A stretch of 49,365 bases of DNA from Pluralibacter gergoviae ATCC 33028 = NBRC 105706 (GTDB taxonomy: Bacteria; Pseudomonadota; Gammaproteobacteria; Enterobacterales; Enterobacteriaceae), in contig NZ_BCZS01000030.1 of the NCBI RefSeq assembly GCF_001598855.1, positions 1-49,365 of the forward strand, read 5' to 3'. Numbering within the stretch: the first letter of the stretch is position 1; every line of letters begins with the position of its first letter. This document shows positions 16,363 through 25,831 of the stretch, in pieces. The position numbers were made by a program, and so were the translations under genes. The notes beneath the pieces were generated by a model. The model saw nothing but the letters and a program-made list of their open reading frames with translations. It did not search any database and was not told where the DNA came from.

Positions 16363-16706
16363 GGTGCAAACGCCTGTTCAAAAGTTGCGGAAATATTGAT
16401 GATTTTTTTATTCAATGGAGTTTTCTGTAATGTATTGGCACCCACGCGCCATAACGCCAGTTCGCCAAAGGGGGGCTGAAACGAAAATGACTTTGTTTTG
16501 TGCCTCCGCAGGAAAGCATAAATATCTAACGCTGTTTGCGGATCGCCAGAAAATGAAAATTCGTAGCTCAGAGCCTCTTCATTTATTCCATTACCGGAAA
16601 CCTGAGAATAACCATCGCCAAACTGAACTTTTCGGATGTTATCAGTGCTTTTAGTTGCCGACTGGCTGGCGGCCTGAATACGCCACGCGAACGTCTCTAT
16701 TGCCAT
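16359..16706 (-). CDS. M: Minor tail protein M
   Basis: 115 aa, the size of lambda gpM, with the typical N-terminus (FAWRIQAAS) and a KVQFGDGYSQ-like motif (here VQFGDGYSQV). It is a tail-tip component that sits next to the tape measure protein. Confidence 0.9.
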   Translation of the reverse strand: MAIETFAWRIQAASQSATKSTDNIRKVQFGDGYSQVSGNGINEEALSYEFSFSGDPQTALDIYAFLRRHKTKSFSFQPPFGELALWRVGANTLQKTPLNKKIINISATFEQAFAP

Positions 16707-16724
16707 AAATAACCTCTGGCGCCT

Positions 16725-19700
16725 CTATCTTGAGCCTTTGATTGCATTCCACAGAGGAGTACCGGGTCTTGATGCCTGCTCACTCACCACGCTGACGATT
16801 GCAGGTTTCAACTGCCTGATAATCGCCCCCTCGTCCACCCGCAAACCCTGTTCGCCATGGGTGTTGTTGCTTTGCGTGATAGAAATCCCGCCCATATTTA
16901 CCGTCACTCCAGCAGCGGATGTGCTCGCAGGCACACCTCCGCCGACATATCCACCGGTAGCGTAACCCCTCATCATCCGGTAGAGGTTGCCGATCCCGAT
17001 TCGACTGGTCGCCTCTTTGGTAAAAACAAATTCACCGCGGTGAACAACACCGGCAGGTTCATACTTACCACCGTGGCCGGTGAATCCGCCGCCGTCAAAC
17101 CCCGACACATACCCGCCTTTCCAGTGCAGGGGTAATGCCCCGGCTGCAGAGTTATATGCGCCGGAGGGCGTACTTCCTCCACCCGACGCGCCCCCGGATA
17201 CCCATCCCATGGCAGCCTGAACGGTGTAGGCGACAATCAACTGATTAATGACCTGCGCGATCATCTTCAGAATGGAGGACGTGAACTCTTTAAAACTGGC
17301 TTTTCCGGTTGTATTCAGCGCTGTCAGCTGGTTTGCCAGCCCGCCAAACGCTGCCTGAGAGACCTGTTGAACGGATGAGAATACGTTGGTGGCAGACTCC
17401 TGATATTCGGCCCACCCTTGCTTTGCGCCAGCGAGCCAGTTCGAGCGGAGGGCATCCTCGGCCTCATAGGTAGCCTGCTGTTCGGCAAGCACCTTCTGCT
17501 GAGCCTGAGGATTAAATGAATAGGTTTCTCTCAGGCGTTGCAGCGTTGCTTCCCGGGTGGCATCACGCCCTGATACACCATTAGCCTGAGCCTGTAACCC
17601 AGCACGCACGGCGCTCTGCTGCTGCGAAAACTTATTGGCCTGGTCGGTGAGGTCATTCAGCTTTTGCTGGCGAGCGATTTTATCTCCGAGATCCGCCAGC
17701 TGACGCTTATACTCCAGCGTCTCTACCTTGTGGGCGAGAAGCGATTTTTCCTGCGTAGAAAGCTTCCGGCGCCCTGCTGCCTCCTGTAGAACTGCATACT
17801 GATTTTCCGTCTGCCACAGTTCACGTCGCTGCTTGCTGATGACATCATTAACGCTGGTATGCTGCTGCAGGGTTTTAAGCTGTGCTTGCAGGGAAAGAAG
17901 CTCAGACTGCGCCCCCTCAGAAGCCTTGTCACCTGCAGAGGTGCGGACAACAGGCTTCTTATTCTTGTTTTCAAGGGCCTTTTTGTAACGTTCGTTCTCC
18001 CGTCCTACCGCAGCCTCACGGACATCCGCATCGGCATACTCCATTGCATTAATGCGCGCCAGTTCACGCTTGTGCCTGGAGGCTTCAGTCTCATTCAGTC
18101 GATTAAGTTCAGCGTTCTGCCGATTGCGCCGCTTCAGCCTTTCCTGTTCGTTCTGGTCGGCCTTATCCCGGGCATTCTTTAAATCATTCTGGAACTTCTC
18201 CTCTTCCAGTTCCGCGAGTTGGTCCCGATCCTCCTGGCTAACCGGAATATAAATCCGGCCAATCTGCTGCCCGGCATTCGCAATTTTCTGGCGCAGGGCG
18301 GCAATTTTTTCCTCAATGGTATCTTCGCGACCGATATCCAGCATCCGATCCCAGGACCATGCGGCAGCATTACCCAAAGCCCGCCATGCCGTTTCCAGCC
18401 AGCCCAGGTTGTTATGCACGTCTGTCAGACGCTCATTCATCGCATCCGCATAGGCTGACATCGCGATTTTTGCTGCATCCGCGCTGCGGCCCTGTTCACC
18501 GAGGACGCGTATTTGTTCCAGCTGCGCTGCCGTAAGGAAGTGGATAGCCTGATCCAGCTCCTGTGCGGCACTGACAGGGTCTTCCTGCAGTCGCTTAAAC
18601 TGTCGGACAGTCTCATCCACCGCCTGGCCGACGGTCTCCTTCATGCGGGCGGCGGTTTTTGCCACCATATCGACAGCGCCACCGGAGAATGAACCGGATC
18701 CGACAACCTGAGCCAGTGCATCAGCCGCAGCATGCTGCGTTACGCCACTCCCGGAGATCGCCCGGGATAACTGCTGAAGTTGCGCCGCATTTTTACCTGC
18801 ATAATTCCCGGTAAGAATGAGCTGCTTGTTGAACTCCTCGGCCTCCTTGCCGCCGTCATACCAGGCCTTTCCCAGCAAAATGACGGATGCAGCGATACCC
18901 CCGACCACTCCGGCAATGCCCAGTCCGCGCAGAGTCATCAGTTGGTCAATCCACCCCGCCCGGTTAGCCAGCGTGATTCCTGATCCGCGCAGCGCGCCAA
19001 AGTTACCGCGTAATAGTTCTCCGGCCAATATGCCAAGCTCGCGACGGGCACCGGCACTATCAATCCCCAGGCCGTGCGTGGCTTCTTTCGCCGCTTCCAG
19101 TTTGCGGATATAGACCTCAGCGGCATCGCCAGCACCTAACTGCGCCGCTTTCATCCTCAGAAGCTCTGCGTCAGACAGCTTTTGCTCAACAACCTGAGCC
19201 TTCAGCTGGCGCAGGAATTTTTCACGCGCCTGGCTCGCCTTCTCTTCAACCTGCTGCAGCTCTTTTTGCCGTGCCGTGGTGCGGGAAAGCAGAGAGAGAT
19301 AATCGCCCTGGGTAATATTTCCCTGCGCGCGCGCCTGGCGGAGTCGCTCCTGAACGCTGGCAAGCGATCGGGTTTCACCGGAGAGCGAGCGAACACCATC
19401 AATCTGGCGAAAAAAAGACTCAGCCAGCGCATCCTGCCTGCGCGCCAGTGCCTCAGCCTGAGCCCCGTTCTCCTGATATTGCTGTCGTAATCCGGCAACG
19501 CGCTGATGCGTCTCCTCCACTGACCTAGCAACCTGCTGCAGTTCGGTGTTCAGCTGCGCTGAGGCAGTAGCCTGACGTTTTTGCATGTCAGATACAGCAC
19601 TTGCGCCGGCATCACCCACGACCTTAAGTGCGTTTACCTGGGCGGCCTGCGCGTTCCGCATGCGCGCCTGCACCTTTTCTGTCTCACTCGCCAGACCGGT

Positions 19701-19790
19701 GAACTGGTTCCTGATCCTGGCAACCTGCTCACTGAATGAGGCGTTGTCGATATCAAGGTTAATAACCAGATCGCTAATCTGCTGGGCCAT
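16725..19790 (-). CDS. H: Tape measure protein H
   Basis: 1,021 aa against 853 in lambda. The N-terminal third is long coiled coil; a hydrophobic Gly/Ala segment near residues 265-290 follows, then a second coiled region and a Gly-rich C-terminus with VHRGEFVFTKEAT typical of lambda-type tape measures. It sets tail length and is ejected with the DNA. The extra length predicts a tail longer than that of lambda. The start overlaps the end of the GT frame by 17 bp. Confidence 0.95.
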   Translation of the reverse strand: MAQQISDLVINLDIDNASFSEQVARIRNQFTGLASETEKVQARMRNAQAAQVNALKVVGDAGASAVSDMQKRQATASAQLNTELQQVARSVEETHQRVAGLRQQYQENGAQAEALARRQDALAESFFRQIDGVRSLSGETRSLASVQERLRQARAQGNITQGDYLSLLSRTTARQKELQQVEEKASQAREKFLRQLKAQVVEQKLSDAELLRMKAAQLGAGDAAEVYIRKLEAAKEATHGLGIDSAGARRELGILAGELLRGNFGALRGSGITLANRAGWIDQLMTLRGLGIAGVVGGIAASVILLGKAWYDGGKEAEEFNKQLILTGNYAGKNAAQLQQLSRAISGSGVTQHAAADALAQVVGSGSFSGGAVDMVAKTAARMKETVGQAVDETVRQFKRLQEDPVSAAQELDQAIHFLTAAQLEQIRVLGEQGRSADAAKIAMSAYADAMNERLTDVHNNLGWLETAWRALGNAAAWSWDRMLDIGREDTIEEKIAALRQKIANAGQQIGRIYIPVSQEDRDQLAELEEEKFQNDLKNARDKADQNEQERLKRRNRQNAELNRLNETEASRHKRELARINAMEYADADVREAAVGRENERYKKALENKNKKPVVRTSAGDKASEGAQSELLSLQAQLKTLQQHTSVNDVISKQRRELWQTENQYAVLQEAAGRRKLSTQEKSLLAHKVETLEYKRQLADLGDKIARQQKLNDLTDQANKFSQQQSAVRAGLQAQANGVSGRDATREATLQRLRETYSFNPQAQQKVLAEQQATYEAEDALRSNWLAGAKQGWAEYQESATNVFSSVQQVSQAAFGGLANQLTALNTTGKASFKEFTSSILKMIAQVINQLIVAYTVQAAMGWVSGGASGGGSTPSGAYNSAAGALPLHWKGGYVSGFDGGGFTGHGGKYEPAGVVHRGEFVFTKEATSRIGIGNLYRMMRGYATGGYVGGGVPASTSAAGVTVNMGGISITQSNNTHGEQGLRVDEGAIIRQLKPAIVSVVSEQASRPGTPLWNAIKGSR

Positions 19791-20528
19791 ATCGTGTGCC
19801 TCCTGTAATGCCCTCTGCGGCCAGCATCATGGCGTCATCGTCCTGCACCTGCCCGACTGCCTCAGCAGTTGGCGACAGCAGACTGAAGTGTGCAGGGGTT
19901 ATGTCCGGATCCCGGTAAAGAAAAGTGGAAATGGTGTAAAGCAGCCCGGAGAAATGTGCGTCGAGCTGCGCGTCCTGGAAATAACGCTCCCGATAAAAAT
20001 GATGCCAGTCGCCCAGCTCGGAGGACGTCATGCCAGCCAGCATGGCGCGCCAGTCGGGTCGACCAAACTCGCGCGCCAGTTTCAGGACAAACTCACGCTC
20101 ACTGGCTAAGGCTTTTCCGCGGTCACGGGCTCATCAACCGGTACAGTGTTATCAATACTCTCCGTCTCTATCACTTCATCTAAGACCGGTGGCAACATGC
20201 CGGACAGTAGCTGGATTTGCATTTGCGCCTTGCCAATGGCTTCCGGTGGCCACGAGCGGAGTACCTGTTGCTGCAGCTCTTCTTCTGAAGGCCCTGACGG
20301 ATCGTTATGCCAAAGCGACAGCGCAATGAGCAGCGCGCCGGTGCGAATATCCATATTGATGAGTCGGGCATTGACCTCCTGCTCACTCAGCTCATCCACG
20401 TCAACGTTAAGGTCCTTCTCTTCACGAGCCAGGTATTCGAGATAGCTGATGCGCTGTAACGCAGACAGCTCGCTAATCTGCGTCCTGACGCCGTTGTGCT
20501 CAAACTCTTCTTTTTTGAGAAAATCCAT
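19774..20528 (-). CDS. GT: Tail assembly chaperone GT (-1 frameshift product)
   Basis: Reading G to codon AAG at 20114-20112 and slipping back one base gives one continuous frame (GAA-AAA-GCC-TTA-GCC) through to the stop at 19774, about 251 aa. The downstream T part has no good start of its own and matches lambda T in position and size. In lambda about 4% of ribosomes make gpGT, and the G:GT ratio is needed for tail assembly around the tape measure. Confidence 0.85.
20106..20528 (-). CDS. G: Tail assembly chaperone G
   Basis: 140 aa, the same size as lambda gpG, and acidic. It is the unshifted product that coats the tape measure protein before tail-tube polymerisation. Confidence 0.92.
   Translation of the reverse strand: MDFLKKEEFEHNGVRTQISELSALQRISYLEYLAREEKDLNVDVDELSEQEVNARLINMDIRTGALLIALSLWHNDPSGPSEEELQQQVLRSWPPEAIGKAQMQIQLLSGMLPPVLDEVIETESIDNTVPVDEPVTAEKP
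20112..20118 (-). promoter_or_regulatory. G/T ribosomal frameshift site
   Basis: The heptamer at the G-T junction is GGAAAAG, against GGGAAAG in lambda. It lies two codons before the G stop, and the -1 frame then runs into T. The A-site slip (AAG to AAA) is perfect; the P-site slip (GAA to GGA) has a central mismatch, so efficiency may differ from lambda. Confidence 0.75.
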
Positions 20529-20538
20529 CTGATTATCC

Positions 20539-21282
20539 TTACGCCGCCGTTACGGTAACTTTGCAGGTTGCGATAAAGCTGCCGTCATTGCTCATGACAA
20601 CGACATCAACCGTACCTGCTGCCACGCCGGTGACAATGAGCGATTTTCCACTCACCACCACCGTCGCTTTCGAGCTATCAGAGGCCGCGGCCCGGAACGA
20701 CTGGTCCGAGGCGCTTGCTGGCGTGACGCTGATATTGAGAGTCGTGGTGGCGCCGACGGCCACGCTTGCGGTAGCCTTATCCAGCTTGATACCGGTGACG
20801 GCGATAGCCGGGGAGTCGCTCTCTTCCGCCAACTCAGGCTTACCGGTGTTGGTAATTTTGGCTGTGCGGGTGATAACTTCCTTCGCAGGAACGGCTTTAC
20901 CCAGACTGCTGCACCATCCTTTAAAAACGTCCACGGTGCCGTTGGGGTACTTGATTTTGTAAGCCTTCACGGTGCCATCAACAAACCAGGCTACCAGCGA
21001 TTTTTGCCCGTCCTCACCGGGCTTCCATGCCAGCGTCAGCGACGTATCGCCTGCTGATTTTGCCCCCTGGGCCGTCGCCGTCCAGTCAGCATCATCGTCG
21101 TCCAGGTAGGTGTCGTCATACGACTCGGCCGTCATTTCGCCCGGTGTCAGCTCCTTAATCTTCGCCAGGCGCTGCCAGTCGGCATCGGACAACGGATTTG
21201 CATACGGGTTGCCCGTGCCGGTATACAGCCAGAGCGTTGTGCCGGCGCCCTTTACGGGAGCCATAGGATTCGGTGTAGGCAT
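20539..21282 (-). CDS. V: Major tail tube protein V with C-terminal Ig-like domain
   Basis: 247 aa, against 246 in lambda. The first about 155 residues form the tube domain. Residues about 160-247 are a bacterial Ig-like (Big_2) domain ([20 protein letters not shown] then VTVSGK-like strands), which decorates the tail surface. It is the most abundant tail protein. Confidence 0.95.
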   Translation of the reverse strand: MPTPNPMAPVKGAGTTLWLYTGTGNPYANPLSDADWQRLAKIKELTPGEMTAESYDDTYLDDDDADWTATAQGAKSAGDTSLTLAWKPGEDGQKSLVAWFVDGTVKAYKIKYPNGTVDVFKGWCSSLGKAVPAKEVITRTAKITNTGKPELAEESDSPAIAVTGIKLDKATASVAVGATTTLNISVTPASASDQSFRAAASDSSKATVVVSGKSLIVTGVAAGTVDVVVMSNDGSFIATCKVTVTAA

Positions 21283-21289
21283 TTTGTCC

Positions 21290-21688
21290 TCACATTTCGT
21301 AATTAATTGAGTACTTCAGATCGGCTGAGCTCCACAGCGCCAGGCTGTCGTCCCGTTGATATTCATAGCCCTGCGGGACCATTACAGTAATAAGGTTGCT
21401 TAGTGCCGGAATATCCGATATTGCGGGGTAGATGCGTGTTTCCACCCACTTATCAAGTTCAGAGTCAGGAACCTGAGCAGGCAGAAATATTTCTATATGA
21501 AGCGTCGCCTGCCAGGTATCGCCGTCCAACTCCTCTCCGGTATATTCCGCATCAGATAAGTAAACTGCGATGGCCGGGAAATCCTCCTCCTCAATAACAG
21601 CAGGACGGCCATCGAAATAAATGACGCTATTCCCTACAGCGCCCTCCAGCGCATCGATAACAGCAGAGCGTATTTCGGTATGTTTCAT
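21290..21688 (-). CDS. U: Tail terminator protein U
   Basis: 132 aa, one more than lambda gpU, and starting MKHTEIR as expected for the family. Six copies cap the tail tube and join it to the head. It overlaps the Z stop as ATGA. Confidence 0.93.
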   Translation of the reverse strand: MKHTEIRSAVIDALEGAVGNSVIYFDGRPAVIEEEDFPAIAVYLSDAEYTGEELDGDTWQATLHIEIFLPAQVPDSELDKWVETRIYPAISDIPALSNLITVMVPQGYEYQRDDSLALWSSADLKYSINYEM

Positions 21689-22266
21689 CGCTTTAAATAC
21701 AGCCTCAGTTGCTGCCGCAGCGCGGCAGTGAGTTGTTTCGGCATGTCTTCTTTCAGCATGCGCTGCTTCTCCTGTTCAAAAGCCGCTGTTAACGGTTCGA
21801 CCAGGGGGACCTTCACAACATCGATGGGGTAACGACTTTTGCCATTGACTCGCCGCATTATTTGCCAGCGGCCGTTGGCTAATTGCTGCAGGAAGGCGTC
21901 TCTGAAAAGATATTTCCCGACCTTCAGGACGCTGCCCTTCTTCAAGAGCCTCCCTTTCTTCCTTGTTAGCCTGACCTGTACCGCCCCCAGTTTCTTGGCG
22001 GGCAGATTTCCGCGATTAACCCGGATCCTGCATTTTTTCCCGGAGGTCGACGCTTTGCTGAGCCTGACGCGCTGTCTGATGATCCGGACAGGTAATCCCT
22101 TGGCCCGGTTATCTCCTGCAACTGCCTCGCGGGCTACCACCCGGACAGCGCGCGATACTGCTGATGCCGCAACCCTGTTAATAGCCCAGACGCTGGCATT
22201 GGGAACCATATTGCGATCGAGGGTGTTCAGGTTATCGATCACCCGCTCCAGACCTTTGATACCCAT
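21685..22266 (-). CDS. Z: Tail completion protein Z
   Basis: 193 aa from MGIKGLE, against 192 in lambda; the longer open frame upstream (to 22320) is not supported by the family. It is basic and includes RVNRGNLPAKKLG and a KSRYPIDVVKVP stretch shared with lambda gpZ. It is needed to finish the tail so that it can attach to the head. Confidence 0.93.
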   Translation of the reverse strand: MGIKGLERVIDNLNTLDRNMVPNASVWAINRVAASAVSRAVRVVAREAVAGDNRAKGLPVRIIRQRVRLSKASTSGKKCRIRVNRGNLPAKKLGAVQVRLTRKKGRLLKKGSVLKVGKYLFRDAFLQQLANGRWQIMRRVNGKSRYPIDVVKVPLVEPLTAAFEQEKQRMLKEDMPKQLTAALRQQLRLYLKR

Positions 22267-22274
22267 AAAACCTC

Positions 22275-22628
22275 CTACCGGCGGCGGGCGCTGGCTGGCG
22301 GCTCGCCACGCCCGAGCCATACGTAGCAGGAGCCGCAGTCATCCGGGGTTATTCGATCCACCCAGAATGGTTCATTTGCGATCGTTATCGTGTCCATGCG
22401 TCGCAGATTTCTGATGCTGGACGTTTCAACGAATAAAGAGGGGCTGGCGCCCTCTATCCGCACGCCGCCGTCGGCATAACCAATATTCTCCGGATCGTCG
22501 AAGACACCCGTCACTACCATGCCAGCCAGCAAACCCGATTTAATATGCGCCTCAGCCCCCATCACTCTGCGGATAGTGCTATCTGCGCGGGAAATCGCCG
22601 CATCAAAAATATTGTCGAATTCAGCCAC
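22275..22628 (-). CDS. FII: Head-tail connector FII
   Basis: 117 aa, identical in length to lambda gpFII, with matching MAEFDNIFDAAI start and WLGRGEPPA end. It forms the head-side docking surface for the tail. Confidence 0.95.
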   Translation of the reverse strand: MAEFDNIFDAAISRADSTIRRVMGAEAHIKSGLLAGMVVTGVFDDPENIGYADGGVRIEGASPSLFVETSSIRNLRRMDTITIANEPFWVDRITPDDCGSCYVWLGRGEPPASARRR

Positions 22629-22639
22629 GGCACCTCCCG

Positions 22640-22996
22640 TTACAGGCGAAGGGCAAGCTTACGCGTAAACAGCTCCTGGGCGTCTGCCGGTGAAACCCGA
22701 ACAACGACGCCAGGTTCAACCAGTGAAATCGGCTCATCTCGAAGTTCGTGCCAGGCTTCAACATGCAGAGAGAAAAGGGTCTTAATCCTGATCAGGCCGC
22801 CCTGAGCATCGTCTTTCGGCACTGAGCCGGTGGCCTGCGCGGTAGTTTCGCCACCAGCCTGTTCTTCATCACCAATTTCTTCCTCCAGCTCAGCAACGCG
22901 CATCGCCAGATCTTCCTTCGAGCCCGTCAGATTGACCTCACGACCCAGCTTTTCCGCCAGCGCTTTCAGTCTGGCGATCAGTTCGTCTTTGGACAT
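22640..22996 (-). CDS. FI: DNA packaging protein FI
   Basis: 118 aa from MSKDELIARL; the 14 extra upstream codons run through the terminator behind E and are unlikely to be used. The N-terminus is helical and acidic, the C-terminus (about 65-118) beta-rich, as in lambda gpFI, which helps terminase find the prohead. Confidence 0.88.
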   Translation of the reverse strand: MSKDELIARLKALAEKLGREVNLTGSKEDLAMRVAELEEEIGDEEQAGGETTAQATGSVPKDDAQGGLIRIKTLFSLHVEAWHELRDEPISLVEPGVVVRVSPADAQELFTRKLALRL

Positions 22997-23014
22997 AAAA
23001 ATTTCCTCACAGAA

Positions 23015-23038
23015 ATAAAAATGGCCCCGGAGGGCCAC
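23015..23038 (-). terminator. Terminator after the capsid gene E
   Basis: TGGCCC-TCCG-GGGCCA followed by TTTTT on the minus strand, directly after the E stop codon. Confidence 0.8.
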
Positions 23039-23046
23039 TGTCGTGA

Positions 23047-24072
23047 TTACGCCAGTTTGACCGTAACGAACTCATCCGGATCGGCGAGCAGCATCAACGG
23101 TGCGGACTGGATCATTGTGAACTCGCGTGCCGGGTCACCGGTTTGCACCCAGTTCTTGGGATAGCGGGTGGAGGCGTTAATACCCTCGCGCTGGGCATCC
23201 ACGTCCTGAATACAGCCATAGGTACGAAGGCCGCGAGCCTGAGTGTTGCCCAGTACCATGGTCAGGTCGGGCATGTAGTTTTTCTTCGCGCCGTCATCAA
23301 CGTACTGACCCGAATAAACCACGATCGCCACATCGCCATACATCCCTTTATAGGAGACGGCTTTACCCAAATCCTTCAGCGCCGTTTCCAGCTCGGAATT
23401 TGAGCCGCGACGGGTGTCCAGCTTTTCTTTTACCGCCTTAAACGAACGGAATAACGCCCAGCCCTTAGCATCGAAAACGATAATGTTGACCACGCCGCTG
23501 GCATTGATCGAATAGGCTTCAATGTCATCGGTTGGGTCATACGTTTCCTTGTCACGGCTCGACCAACCGGCAGCCCCCGCCTGAATGATGTTGTTGCCGG
23601 CGCTGCGGCCCATATCCACTTCTACAGGCTCGAAGGCTTCGCCGGTCATCGTGTACTTCCCGTTGAGAACCGCCTCCACCGCCTGCATTTCTTCAACCTG
23701 GGCGATCGCCAGCTCTTCATCTTTCATGTTCTGAAGGATGATGCGGCGGCGGCGGTAAGCGGGATCGGCAAGGTTCTGCGGGTCCTCATCTGGCAGGCGG
23801 CGCAGGGTCATCTGCGGGTTGACCTCGTGTTTCGGTTTGACGTAGCCCGGGGTAAATTCGGAGGTTGCGCCGCCACGGGTGCGGAGGACCTTACCGGAGA
23901 CAATCGGCGAAACATAAAGCGCCATATTGACCAGGCCGGGGATCTGCGACAGGTAAACCTTCTCGGTGGTGAATGGGTAGCTCTCACGGAAGAAGATCCG
24001 CAGGAACAGCGGGTCAAACTTGAATTTCTTCTCATTAACCGCCAGCAGCTGAGCAGTGGTGTAAATTGACAT
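23047..24072 (-). CDS. E: Major capsid protein E
   Basis: 341 aa, the same length as lambda gpE, with the family N-terminus (MSIYTTAQLLAVNEKKF) and FRESYPF. It has the HK97-type fold and builds the icosahedral shell. Terminators stand on both sides, so E may also be carried on a discrete message. Confidence 0.96.
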   Translation of the reverse strand: MSIYTTAQLLAVNEKKFKFDPLFLRIFFRESYPFTTEKVYLSQIPGLVNMALYVSPIVSGKVLRTRGGATSEFTPGYVKPKHEVNPQMTLRRLPDEDPQNLADPAYRRRRIILQNMKDEELAIAQVEEMQAVEAVLNGKYTMTGEAFEPVEVDMGRSAGNNIIQAGAAGWSSRDKETYDPTDDIEAYSINASGVVNIIVFDAKGWALFRSFKAVKEKLDTRRGSNSELETALKDLGKAVSYKGMYGDVAIVVYSGQYVDDGAKKNYMPDLTMVLGNTQARGLRTYGCIQDVDAQREGINASTRYPKNWVQTGDPAREFTMIQSAPLMLLADPDEFVTVKLA

Positions 24073-24084
24073 AGATTTTTCCCG

Positions 24085-24108
24085 TAAAAAAAGCCGCTGC
24101 AGCGGCTC
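24085..24108 (-). terminator. Terminator between D and E
   Basis: AGCCGC-TGCA-GCGGCT followed by seven T residues on the minus strand, about 40 bases after the D stop. It lies within the structural operon, so E and everything downstream depend on antitermination or partial readthrough. Confidence 0.85.
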
Positions 24109-24148
24109 GGATGAGTAGTGATGGCTTTACTGTGAAGTCAGGAGTGAC

Positions 24149-24481
24149 TTAAACGATGCTGATGACCGTTCCGGCAAAAGCGTTGCGCTTAATACCCTCA
24201 TCAGTGACAGCTTCCGGCCAGACAACATCGTCAATACGAAAGGATCCGGACTTGAAGAACGTCAGCTCCTGACTGTTCTGGTCGGCGCTGACGGCCAGAA
24301 TGCCGCACGCAGCGCCAGCATGCTCGCCATCCCAGACCACCAGCTTGCCTGACGTGGCATCCAGCATTAGCGGCGTCATGACTGGTGTTGCAGCCGCCAG
24401 AGCGCCGGCGCCGTATGCGGTATGTGCCGGGTCGCTATTACCCAGCGGTTGATGGTGAGTGAAAGTTTCTACGTTAGCCAT
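24149..24481 (-). CDS. D: Head decoration protein D
   Basis: 110 aa, the same length as lambda gpD, with conserved features ([19 protein letters not shown] and [13 protein letters not shown]). Trimers of D clamp the expanded capsid. Confidence 0.95.
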   Translation of the reverse strand: MANVETFTHHQPLGNSDPAHTAYGAGALAAATPVMTPLMLDATSGKLVVWDGEHAGAACGILAVSADQNSQELTFFKSGSFRIDDVVWPEAVTDEGIKRNAFAGTVISIV

Positions 24482-24490
24482 GTAAGCCTC

Positions 24491-24904
24491 TTAAACCGGA
24501 GTGTTCAACAGATCGTCGGCTTCATCAGACGACGGAGTATTTGCGGACAGCGCACCAGGCGCAGATTCCATCTGCCTGTCCAGCGCCGTTTCGCTGCGCG
24601 CCTGGGCGCTTTGAGGAGCAGCCGCAAGAATGCGCTGAGCAGTTTCAACGGTCATCCCGGGCGTTTCGGCCAGCGCGCGGGCCTGGGCCTCGCGACCCTG
24701 GGCCTCCTCGCAATTGAGGATCCCCATAATTCGGCCGTTCTCTGCCGCCACCGCAGCGTTAATCTGCTCAGCAACGTCGGGCGCCTGCTGCGTAAGAGGC
24801 GCGGTGGTGTGTGTGGCAACAATCTCGTTGTTAGCCGGAGAGGAATCACTGGTAGCCACAACGGGTTGATTAATTGCCGCAGACGCAGCGTTAGGTTTAT
24901 TCAT
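24491..24904 (-). CDS. Nu3: Nested scaffold protein Nu3
   Basis: An internal ATG at 24904, in frame with C, has a near-perfect ribosome site (TGGAGGAAGC) and would give a 137-aa scaffold (MNKPNAAS start, coiled coil near 45-95). This is the lambda C/Nu3 arrangement. Scaffold directs prohead assembly and is then removed by C. Confidence 0.88.
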   Translation of the reverse strand: MNKPNAASAAINQPVVATSDSSPANNEIVATHTTAPLTQQAPDVAEQINAAVAAENGRIMGILNCEEAQGREAQARALAETPGMTVETAQRILAAAPQSAQARSETALDRQMESAPGALSANTPSSDEADDLLNTPV

Positions 24905-25831
24905 GCTTCCTCCATAATGGATAGTATTTTTCATATCCAACGCCTCACGCATTACGTCGATCGCGTCAGTATTGTTTACAAGTTCGTCTGCCAGCCCACT
25001 GTCGACAGATTCCTGACCAGAGAAAACGGCCGCTTCGGTATCAAGCACCGCCTGAACGGACATCCCGGTGTAACCCGCGACTTTTTCAGCAAACATCTGC
25101 CGGGTAGCGTCGATACGCTCCTGGAATGCCCCGCGTACATCCTTCGGCAATTTCTCGTAAGGGTTGCCATCAACCTTGTGCTCACCGCTATAAATCAGCG
25201 TGACTTCCACACCTTGCGATTTCAGTACCTGCCCGTAGTTGCTATGCGCCATCATGACGCCAATTGATCCGGTTCTGGCGGTCTGCGTCACCAGCCTGCG
25301 GGATGCGGCACTGGCAATGAGCTGCCCGGCGCTGCAGTTCATGTCATTCGCCAGTGCCCAGACGGGTTTGATGTCGCGAGCCCTGGCGATTATGTCAGCG
25401 CAGTCGAATGCCCCCGCCACCATGCCCCCAGGCGTATCCATATCCAGCAGAATGCCGTCAACTTCCGGGTCACTGATGGCCTGCTGCAGGCGGGCAATCA
25501 CCCCGTTGTATCCGGTCATACCACAATAAGGCTGCAGCGAGCGGGTTTTACTGACCAGCGTGCCGGAGACAGGAAGCACAGCAATGCCTTTTTCCACCTG
25601 GTAGCCTCGTACCGGACGCGGCCCCGCCTCATCATTACCGAACAGCATCAGCGGCTCCGCCATTTGCTCAGCATCCAGCATGGTACCCGATACAGTGTCA
25701 GTCAGCCGGGTGATGCCAAGCTGCCCGGCCAGCGCGCAAAAGAAAACCCGCGCGTAGGCGGGTTCCAGCAGCAGTGGTTCGTTGAATGCCATACTGGCAA
25801 TGTGCGGGAGATTACGCAGCTCGGGCGTCAT
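24491..25831 (-). CDS. C: Capsid maturation protease C (S49)
   Basis: 446 aa, against 439 in lambda. The S49 peptidase domain covers about residues 80-290, with the nucleophile in NCSAGQLIAS and the partner Lys in HKVDGNPYEKL. The C-terminal third is the scaffold, also made separately from an internal start. The gene overlaps portal gene B by 20 bp. Confidence 0.94.
   Translation of the reverse strand: MTPELRNLPHIASMAFNEPLLLEPAYARVFFCALAGQLGITRLTDTVSGTMLDAEQMAEPLMLFGNDEAGPRPVRGYQVEKGIAVLPVSGTLVSKTRSLQPYCGMTGYNGVIARLQQAISDPEVDGILLDMDTPGGMVAGAFDCADIIARARDIKPVWALANDMNCSAGQLIASAASRRLVTQTARTGSIGVMMAHSNYGQVLKSQGVEVTLIYSGEHKVDGNPYEKLPKDVRGAFQERIDATRQMFAEKVAGYTGMSVQAVLDTEAAVFSGQESVDSGLADELVNNTDAIDVMREALDMKNTIHYGGSMNKPNAASAAINQPVVATSDSSPANNEIVATHTTAPLTQQAPDVAEQINAAVAAENGRIMGILNCEEAQGREAQARALAETPGMTVETAQRILAAAPQSAQARSETALDRQMESAPGALSANTPSSDEADDLLNTPV

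Noticed and set aside
19774..20043. Independent T gene starting at an internal ATG
   Set aside because: The frame continues upstream to the end of G and joins it by a -1 shift, as in lambda; the internal ATG lacks a ribosome site.
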